6,941 bases of DNA from a bacterium (GTDB lineage: Bacteria; Myxococcota_A; Bradymonadia; UBA7976; UBA1532), in contig JAUHVS010000310.1 in the NCBI GenBank assembly GCA_030424955.1, positions 1-6,941 on the forward strand, given 5' to 3'. Each line of letters starts with the position of its first letter. Position 1 is the stretch's first letter. The notes under the pieces were generated by a model. That model worked only from the letters and a program-made list of their open reading frames with translations, was not told the origin of the DNA and did no database searches. This document shows, piece after piece, positions 1-5,166 of this stretch. Position numbers and translations under genes: made by a program.

Positions 1-141
1 CCCCTGGGGCGGCGCCGTGCCGCCGGTGGGGCTGTGCGCCCGGGCGTGGCGCAGGGCCCCCAGGGCCCGGCGGGCCGCGTGAGTGGCCTGACCGGCGGCT
101 GGGCGGGCGCCTCCCGCGAGCCCCTGGCCCACCAGGATCTC
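1..141. other. Leader upstream of gene 1, no confident gene
   Basis: This GC-rich stretch precedes the chosen start of the REC/ATP-grasp gene. The gene 1 frame stays open to the window edge and contains a GTG at 34, but the residues it would add (Gly/Ala/Pro/Arg-rich) look like read-through of high-GC DNA rather than a domain. A second plus-strand frame, entering at position 2, ends at a TGA at 80-82 and could be the last 26 codons of an upstream gene with an Arg/Ala-rich tail. It is too short to identify. I see no convincing -35/-10 pair. Confidence 0.4.
134..137 (+). promoter_or_regulatory. Putative ribosome-binding site for the REC/ATP-grasp gene
   Basis: AGGA lies four bases before the ATG at 142. 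It is a short Shine-Dalgarno match with tight spacing, but it supports the ATG at 142 over the GTG at 34, which has no comparable purine-rich element in front of it. Confidence 0.4.
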
Positions 142-3084
142 ATGCCGCACCGGGTGCATGAGATCCTGCTGGTGTCCTCTGCCTATGACGCCTTCATCCT
201 GGCGGAGGATGGTCGCCTGTCGGCCCGGCTGTCCGCGGGCTTCAAGGCGCTGCACCTGAGCGCCCCGCCGCGGATCACCCAGGTCGAGAGCGCTGAGGGC
301 GCGCTCAAGCTGATGGCGGTGCGCCGCTTCGATCTGGTGCTGCTGGGGCTGGGCCTGAGCGACTGCACCGTCAGCGGCTTCGCTCGGTCCGTGAAGGCGC
401 GCTTCCCCCGGCTGCCGGTGGTGCTGCTGACCTTCGGCGACACCGATCTGGTGCACACGCCCGGCGGCATCGACCGCTCGGTCATCGACCAGGTGTTCCT
501 GTGGACGGGGGACGCCCAGATCCTCGTGGCGATCATCAAGCTGGTCGAGGACGCCCGCAACGTGGCCCACGACACCGCCCTGGCCGGCGTGCAGGTGATC
601 CTGGTGGTCGAGGACTCGGTGCGCGGCTACTCGACCTTCCTGGCGCTGCTCTACACCGAGCTCATCGAGCAGAGCCGCTCGATGAGCGCCGAGGGCCTCA
701 ACGAGCTGCACAAGCGCGACCGCATGCGCACGCGGCCGCGGATCGTGCTGGCGACCACCTGGGAGGCCGCCGTCGCGCTGCACGCGGCCTACCGTGAGTC
801 GCTCATGGCGCTCATCGCCGACGTGGACTTCCCCCGCGACGGGCAGGTGCAGCGGGTGGGCTTCGAGCTGGTGGAGCGGCTGCGGCGCGACGCCCCCCGG
901 CTGCCGGTGCTGCTGCAGTCGGCGGACGACAGCAACGCGGCCCCGGCGCAGGCGCTGGGCGTGCGCTGGGCGCTGAAGTCCTCGCCCACGCTGCTGGCGA
1001 CCCTGCGGGGGTTCCTGCGGCTGGAGCTGGGCTTTGGCGACTTCGTGTTCCGCACGCCCGCGGGCGAGATCTGTGGGCGCGCCGAGGACGTGCTGCAGCT
1101 CGAGCAGCTGCTGTTGACCGTGCCGGACGCTTCGGTGCGCTACCACGCCCAGGGCGACCACTTCTCGACCTGGCTGAAGGCCCGGGGGCTGTTCCAGCTG
1201 GCCAGGCGCCTGAGGCCCTCGCGGCTGGAGGACTTCGACGATCTGGCGGCGGTGCGGGCGTACCTGGTGCAGACCCTGGGCGCCGGGCGGCGGGCCGAGC
1301 GGCAGGGGCGCATCGCCGATCTGTCCCGCTACTCGGCGGGCAGCGATCTGGTGCGGGTGGGGCAGGGCTCGCTGGGCGGGAAGGGGCGCGGCGTGGCCTT
1401 CCTGCACGCCCTGGTGGCCGAGTCGGGCTGGGCCGAGGCCTTCGAGGGCCTCGCCATCGGTGTGCCGCGCACCGTGATCGTGGGCACCGACGAGTTCGCC
1501 CGCTTCGTGGAGGGCGCGCCCCCGCCCGACGCGCTGGTGGCCCACGGCACCGACGCCGAGATCCTGGCGTGGTTCCTGGCGCGGCCGCTGCCCGACGACC
1601 TGACCGACGCGCTGCGGACGGTGCTGCAAGATCTGCGGGGCCCCCTGGCCGTGCGCTCGTCGAGCCTGCTCGAGGACGCGCGGTTCCAGCCCTTCGCGGG
1701 GGTCTACGCCACCTGGATGCTGCCCAACGCCCACGACACCCTGACGCACCGCCTCGCGACGCTGTGCGACGCCATCCGGGGGGTGTGGGCGTCGACCTGG
1801 TTCGCCGCGTCGCGGGCCTACTTCCTGGGCGTGCCGCAGTCCGTCGAGGAGGAGCGGATGGGGGTGGTGATCCAGGAGGTCGTGGGCCGGCGCCACGGCG
1901 TGCACTTCTACCCCGACATCGCGGGCGTGGCGCAGTCGCGCAACGACTACCCGCTGCCTGGGCAGACCCCCGCCGACGGCGGCGTGTCGATGGCGGTCGG
2001 CCTGGGCCACCAGGTGGTGTCGGGCGGGGCGGTGTTCCGCTTCTCGCCCGCGCACCCCCGCGCGACCCAGGTGTGGCACTCGACCCGGGACCGCCTGCAG
2101 GCCTCGCAGTCCAAGGTGCGGGTGCTCGAGATGATGCGGCCGGTGGATCTGCGCGCGGGCTGCGAGTCGAACCTGGGCTGGATCTCGCTGGCCGAGGCCG
2201 AGGCCCACGGCTCGCTGCGCGCCTCGGCGAGCGTCTACTGCCCGGGTGACGACCGCGTGCGCGACGATCTCACCGTGGCGGGGCCTCGGCTGATCACCTT
2301 CAGCAACATCCTGCGTTGGGGCGCCTTCCCCCTGGCCGAGGCCCTGGCGGCGGTGCTGACGCGGCTGCGGGCGGCCATGGCGGGCGACGTCGAGATCGAG
2401 TTCGCCGTGGACGTGGGGGACTGGGGCCGCCGCACGCGGCGGGGCGAGCCCCGGCGGCCGCCCACCCTGATGCTGCTGCAGGCCCGGCACATGGCCTCGC
2501 GATCCCACGGCCAGAGCCCGCTCGCGCTGGACGAGGTCGAGCCCGAGGCCGCGATCTGTCGGGCGAGCCACGCCCTGGGCAACGGGCACATCACCGGGCT
2601 GCACGACGTGGTGTGGGTGCCCGCCCTCAACCTGCACGGGCTGACCAGCCCGGGGGTCGCCCGCGCGGTGTCGGCGGTGAACGCGCGGCTGGTGGCGGCG
2701 GGCCGCCCGTACATCCTCATCGGGCCGGGGCGGTGGGGCACGAGCGAGCCCGGCCTGGGCATCCCGGTGCAGTGGGGCGACATCTCGGGGGCGCGGATCA
2801 TCGTCGAGACGCCCTTTGGCACCCGGGTGGTGGCCCCCAGCCAGGGCACGCACTTCTTCCACAACATCACGTCGCTGGGCATCGGCTACCTGACCGTGGG
2901 CGAGGGCGTGCGGGCGCCGTGGGACTGGCTGGACCGCGACTGGCTGCGCGCGCAGCCCCGCGAGGCGCCGCTGGACGGGCTGGTGCACCACCTGCGGTTG
3001 GCGGATCCGGTGGACGTGCACCTGCAGGGGCGCGAGGGCCGGGCGGTGATCCTGAAGCCAGCGCCGGCCCGCGGCTCGGGCTAG
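142..3084 (+). CDS. PEP/pyruvate-binding (PPDK_N) protein with two N-terminal receiver domains
   Basis: Putative signalling or phosphotransfer enzyme of 980 residues, probably cytoplasmic; its reaction and substrate are unknown. Residues 8-130 form a receiver-like fold, with Gly69 where the phospho-acceptor Asp is expected. Residues 149-300 form a second receiver with the full set: acidic E157-D158, acceptor D227, S260 and K279. A linker (about 320-390) carries the HFSTWL motif at 340-345. The ATP-grasp domain spans about 400-785: GGKG with K414, VRSSS with R505 and E511-D512, a VVIQE strand at 575-579, E753, and QAR at 780-782. These match the nucleotide-binding residues of PEP synthase and pyruvate phosphate dikinase. 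Residues 855-916 carry GPGRWG and SQGTHFFHN, typical of this family (from memory, Bacteroidetes and deltaproteobacterial homologues of similar size and order). No TSH-type phosphohistidine motif or PEP-binding barrel is present, so it should not be called PEP synthase. ATG 142 is chosen over GTG 34 because family homology begins at residue 4-8. Confidence 0.9.
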   Translation: MPHRVHEILLVSSAYDAFILAEDGRLSARLSAGFKALHLSAPPRITQVESAEGALKLMAVRRFDLVLLGLGLSDCTVSGFARSVKARFPRLPVVLLTFGDTDLVHTPGGIDRSVIDQVFLWTGDAQILVAIIKLVEDARNVAHDTALAGVQVILVVEDSVRGYSTFLALLYTELIEQSRSMSAEGLNELHKRDRMRTRPRIVLATTWEAAVALHAAYRESLMALIADVDFPRDGQVQRVGFELVERLRRDAPRLPVLLQSADDSNAAPAQALGVRWALKSSPTLLATLRGFLRLELGFGDFVFRTPAGEICGRAEDVLQLEQLLLTVPDASVRYHAQGDHFSTWLKARGLFQLARRLRPSRLEDFDDLAAVRAYLVQTLGAGRRAERQGRIADLSRYSAGSDLVRVGQGSLGGKGRGVAFLHALVAESGWAEAFEGLAIGVPRTVIVGTDEFARFVEGAPPPDALVAHGTDAEILAWFLARPLPDDLTDALRTVLQDLRGPLAVRSSSLLEDARFQPFAGVYATWMLPNAHDTLTHRLATLCDAIRGVWASTWFAASRAYFLGVPQSVEEERMGVVIQEVVGRRHGVHFYPDIAGVAQSRNDYPLPGQTPADGGVSMAVGLGHQVVSGGAVFRFSPAHPRATQVWHSTRDRLQASQSKVRVLEMMRPVDLRAGCESNLGWISLAEAEAHGSLRASASVYCPGDDRVRDDLTVAGPRLITFSNILRWGAFPLAEALAAVLTRLRAAMAGDVEIEFAVDVGDWGRRTRRGEPRRPPTLMLLQARHMASRSHGQSPLALDEVEPEAAICRASHALGNGHITGLHDVVWVPALNLHGLTSPGVARAVSAVNARLVAAGRPYILIGPGRWGTSEPGLGIPVQWGDISGARIIVETPFGTRVVAPSQGTHFFHNITSLGIGYLTVGEGVRAPWDWLDRDWLRAQPREAPLDGLVHHLRLADPVDVHLQGREGRAVILKPAPARGSG

Positions 3085-3093
3085 CGCCGGCCC
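3060..3093. repeat. 11-bp direct repeat flanking the shared stop codons
   Basis: AGCGCCGGCCC occurs at 3060-3070 and again at 3083-3093, a 23-bp period, in the last codons of gene 1 and immediately after its stop. The second copy overlaps the end of the opposing gene. It may be a chance product of high GC. GGGCCGG at 3036-3042 could pair with either copy and form a weak stem, but no T-tract follows. Confidence 0.5.
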
Positions 3094-3671
3094 TTCGCGC
3101 GCTCGATCAGCAGGTTGATGAGCGAGTACAGCAGCGCGATGAGCATGCCGGGATCGGCCGTGTTCACCGGCCCGCTGTGCCCGGCGATGAACACCGCGTC
3201 CGCGCCGCTGCGGGGGCTGTCGGGCACCTCGACGAACTGCTTCGCGTAGCCGTCGAAGGTCTGCTGCCACGACTTCAGGGTCACGCCGTGGATGCCCTTG
3301 GGGGCGCCGGGGGCGATGTCGTCCACGCCGGCCAGCAGCTTCTGCTTCACCCGGTCCAGGCGGGTCTCGAGGGTCTTGAGCGCGCGCTCGAACTGCGCCA
3401 CCGGCTGAGGCCCGCGGATGTGCACCCGGCTGCGCTTCAAGGCCACGGCGTGGCGGGCGCGGGCGCCGTTGATGATGTGGGCGATGGTGCGCAGCCGCTG
3501 CAGGATCCGGTCGCGCAGCGCCACCAGCTCGGGGTCGCGGTCGATGGCGAGGACGGTGGGCTGGCCGGTGTGGGCGGTGGCCCGGCCGGCGGCCTTCAGC
3601 AGGGCGTCCACCTCCAGGTGCAGGTGGGGCAGGCTGCGCTCCAGCGTGAGCAGCGCCTGTTGGGGATCCAT
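3081..3671 (-). CDS. Hypothetical helical protein, 196 aa
   Basis: I do not recognise this family. The protein is mostly predicted alpha-helical, has no Cys, and has no signal peptide. Residues 1-30 are amphipathic. Residues 44-70 and 90-117 are charged Leu/Arg/Lys-rich helices compatible with coiled coil. A Pro/Gly-rich break follows at 120-130, and residues 145-172 are a polar, Gly/Asp-containing segment. The C-terminus (about 175-189) is strongly hydrophobic and ends in a basic tail with Arg-Arg, so it could be a membrane-associated or tail-anchored helix, or just a buried helix. The reading frame is well supported: high G/C at third positions and a perfect AGGAGG five bases before the ATG. 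It runs tail-to-tail with the REC/ATP-grasp gene, overlapping by 4 bp, and head-to-head with the MFS gene. A helical adaptor or scaffold role is possible but nothing in the sequence shows it. Confidence 0.8.
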   Translation of the reverse strand: MDPQQALLTLERSLPHLHLEVDALLKAAGRATAHTGQPTVLAIDRDPELVALRDRILQRLRTIAHIINGARARHAVALKRSRVHIRGPQPVAQFERALKTLETRLDRVKQKLLAGVDDIAPGAPKGIHGVTLKSWQQTFDGYAKQFVEVPDSPRSGADAVFIAGHSGPVNTADPGMLIALLYSLINLLIERAKGRR

Positions 3672-3676
3672 GGCAA

Positions 3677-3682
3677 CCTCCT
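3677..3682 (-). promoter_or_regulatory. Strong Shine-Dalgarno of the 196-aa hypothetical gene
   Basis: CCTCCT on the plus strand reads AGGAGG on the minus strand, five bases before the ATG at 3671. It fixes the start and argues that the gene is really translated. It is directly abutted by one arm of an inverted repeat (3681-3716). Confidence 0.8.
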
Positions 3683-3716
3683 GACATGGGCGGGCGGGCC
3701 CTCAGCCAGGTGTCAG
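3681..3716. repeat. Inverted repeat CTGACA/TGTCAG next to the SD of the hypothetical gene
   Basis: CTGACA at 3681-3686 and TGTCAG at 3711-3716 are perfect 6-bp arms separated by 24 bp. Read on the minus strand, the proximal arm runs into the AGGAGG, so the dyad could be an operator half-site pair or a leader stem near the ribosome-binding site. At 6 bp it can arise by chance. Confidence 0.35.
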
Positions 3717-3851
3717 CTTGACCCACCGCCGAGGGCCCCACAAGGCCGGGGACGCCCAGGGCATGCACGGCCGGCGGCGGGCGCCTTTTTGGGCTGGGGG
3801 CCCACGGACCCGTCGCCGGGCCGTTGCGGCGCCGCGGCGGCCGCCGCACAG

Positions 3852-3892
3852 TGCAGGGGCGGCGCCCGCGCCCGGTCCCGATCACCCCTGCA
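3852..3892. repeat. Inverted repeat TGCAGGGG/CCCCTGCA in the MFS leader
   Basis: TGCAGGGG at 3852-3859 and CCCCTGCA at 3885-3892 are perfect 8-bp arms separated by 25 bp, extendable by one G-U pair. The dyad ends five bases before the GGGAGG ribosome-binding site of the transporter. It could be an operator or an mRNA hairpin in the 5' leader. Confidence 0.4.
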
Positions 3893-3897
3893 TCCCT

Positions 3898-3903
3898 GGG
3901 AGG
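3898..3903 (+). promoter_or_regulatory. Shine-Dalgarno of the MFS gene
   Basis: GGGAGG lies four bases before the ATG at 3908, supporting that start over the in-frame TTG at 3824. Confidence 0.55.
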
Positions 3904-3907
3904 CCCC

Positions 3908-5125
3908 ATGGCGACGCCCCTGACCTCGTACCAGCGCGGCCTGTTCCTGCTGCTGGGGGTGGCCACCTTCTTCGAGGGCTATGACTTCATGGCGCTGGCC
4001 CAGGTGCTGCCCAACCTGCGGGCCGATCTGGGATTATCGCCCTTTGGGGCCGGGGTGCTGTTCGCGGTGGTCAACGCGGGCACCGTCGTGGCCTGGCCGC
4101 TGGTGCGGGTGGCCGATCGCTGGGGCCGCAAGCGGGTGCTGGTGATCACCATCGCGGGCTACACCCTGATGACCCTCATCAGCGGCTTCGCGCCCGACGT
4201 GTACACCTTCGGGGCGGCGCAGTTCTTCGCGCGGGTGTTCCTCATCGGCGAGTGGGCCGTGAGCATGGTGTACGCGGCCGAGGCCTTCCCCGCCGACCGG
4301 CGGGGGCACGTCATCGGGGTGCTGCAGGCCTTCTCGAGCATGGGCGCCATCGTGTGCGCGGGGGTCACGCCGCTGCTGCTGCAGGCCGAGTACGGCTGGC
4401 GCACCGTGTACTTCGTGGGGGTCATCCCGCTGGTGCTGCTGGCCTGGGCGCGGCGGGGCCTGCAGGAGTCCCCGCGCTTCGCCGAGGTCGCCGCCGCGCC
4501 GAAGGCCAAGGGGTCGTTCTTCGCCATCTTCCGGGGCCCCCACCGCCGGCGGGTGCTGCAGCTCGGGCTGATCTGGTTCCTCACCTACGCGTGCAGCAAC
4601 ACCGCGATCTCATTCTGGAAAGAGTTCGCGGTGGGGGATCGGGGCATGACCGACGGCCAGGTGGGGGCCTGCCTGACCATCGCCGCCGTGGGCTCGCTGC
4701 CGCTGGTGTTCCTGTCGGGCAAGCTGCTCGACCGCTTCGGCCGCCGCGCGGGCGCGGTGGGGATCTTCCTGGCGACCATCGGGGGCGTGTGGTTCGCCTA
4801 CACGCTGGAGAGCCGCTGGGCCCTGACCGTCGCGCTGACCTTCGGGGTGTTCGGGGTCAGCGCGGTGCTGCCGGTGCTCAACGCCTTCACCACCGAGCTG
4901 TTCCCCACCCACGCGCGGGGCGAGGCCTTCGCCTGGTCGAACAACCTGCTCGGCCGGCCCGGCTACGTGCTCGCCCCGCTGCTGGTGGGCGCCCTGGCCG
5001 AGGCCCACGGCTGGGGCGCGGCGGTGCGGCCCACCGTGCTGGGGCCGCTGGTGGCCCTGGCGTTGATCCTGTGGTGGATGCCCGAGACGGCAGGGCGCGA
5101 GCTGGAAGAGACGGCGGGGCAGTAG
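3908..5125 (+). CDS. MFS transporter, probable metabolite:H+ symporter
   Basis: Inner-membrane secondary transporter of 405 residues with about 12 predicted helices (TM1 about 8-30, TM6 ending near 176, a basic central loop about 177-212, TM7 from about 214). TM1 contains FFEGYDF (21-27), resembling the D-G-F/Y-D motif of aromatic-acid and related metabolite:proton symporters. The helix 2-3 loop has the MFS motif DRWGRKR (70-76), repeated after helix 8 as GKLLDRFGRR (271-280). Helix 4 has R109 and GEW (114-116). ELFPTHARG (330-338) and PETAGRELEE (392-401) are typical of the sugar/metabolite porter branch. The substrate cannot be read from the sequence; an organic or aromatic acid or a sugar derivative is plausible. 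The start at ATG 3908 follows a GGGAGG site, and helix 1 begins just after it. The gene runs divergently from the hypothetical gene and ends 7 bp before the DUF2330 stop. It contains a TTA codon at 4034-4036, rare here. Confidence 0.9.
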   Translation: MATPLTSYQRGLFLLLGVATFFEGYDFMALAQVLPNLRADLGLSPFGAGVLFAVVNAGTVVAWPLVRVADRWGRKRVLVITIAGYTLMTLISGFAPDVYTFGAAQFFARVFLIGEWAVSMVYAAEAFPADRRGHVIGVLQAFSSMGAIVCAGVTPLLLQAEYGWRTVYFVGVIPLVLLAWARRGLQESPRFAEVAAAPKAKGSFFAIFRGPHRRRVLQLGLIWFLTYACSNTAISFWKEFAVGDRGMTDGQVGACLTIAAVGSLPLVFLSGKLLDRFGRRAGAVGIFLATIGGVWFAYTLESRWALTVALTFGVFGVSAVLPVLNAFTTELFPTHARGEAFAWSNNLLGRPGYVLAPLLVGALAEAHGWGAAVRPTVLGPLVALALILWWMPETAGRELEETAGQ

Positions 5126-5166
5126 CTGGGGCTCAGCGCCGGCGGCGGATGGCCACCAGCCCCAGC
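5125..5166. terminator. Possible bidirectional terminator stem between convergent genes
   Basis: GCTGGGGCT at 5125-5133 pairs perfectly with AGCCCCAGC at 5158-5166, a 9-bp stem with a 24-base loop. It sits where the MFS and DUF2330 genes meet, starting in the MFS stop codon and running into the end of the opposing gene. There is no T-tract on either side, so intrinsic termination is doubtful. Confidence 0.25.

Larger units (their letters stand above)
3672..3907. promoter_or_regulatory. Divergent intergenic region between the hypothetical gene and the MFS gene
   Basis: These 236 bp should hold promoters for both genes. On the plus strand TTGACC at 3718-3723 resembles a -35, but no acceptable -10 lies 16-18 bp downstream. 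GTCA-GCT-TGAC at 3712-3722 is a small dyad overlapping it. A run of five T at 3786-3790 follows GC-rich sequence with a partial CGCCC/GGGCG pairing (3753-3757 with 3779-3783); the long loop makes it a poor terminator. TGCGGCG at 3825-3831 pairs with CGCCGCA at 3842-3848. A TTG at 3824 is in frame with the transporter, but the following 28 residues are Arg/Gly/Pro-rich and not transporter-like. Confidence 0.5.

Noticed and set aside
34..141. GTG at 34 as the start of gene 1
   Set aside because: The added 36 residues are low-complexity and unlike the family. ATG 142 has an SD-like AGGA and coincides with the start of the receiver fold.
2235..2882. A 215-codon minus-strand open frame antisense to the ATP-grasp gene
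   Set aside because: Ser/Arg/Pro-rich with no recognisable motif, while the plus strand carries clear catalytic motifs over the same bases.
3753..3790. GC-rich sequence followed by TTTTT as an intrinsic terminator
   Set aside because: Only a 5-bp stem with a 21-base loop can be drawn, the T-run is short, and it lies upstream of a gene rather than after one.
3825..3848. TGCGGCG/CGCCGCA stem as a regulatory element
   Set aside because: In a region almost entirely G and C a 7-bp pairing is expected by chance; I mention it only as content of the intergenic region.
2316..3923. A 535-codon plus-strand open frame across the end of gene 1, the hypothetical gene and the intergenic region
   Set aside because: It is rich in Gly/Ala/Arg/Pro, has no domain, and overlaps two well-supported genes in other frames. 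It is a by-product of high GC.
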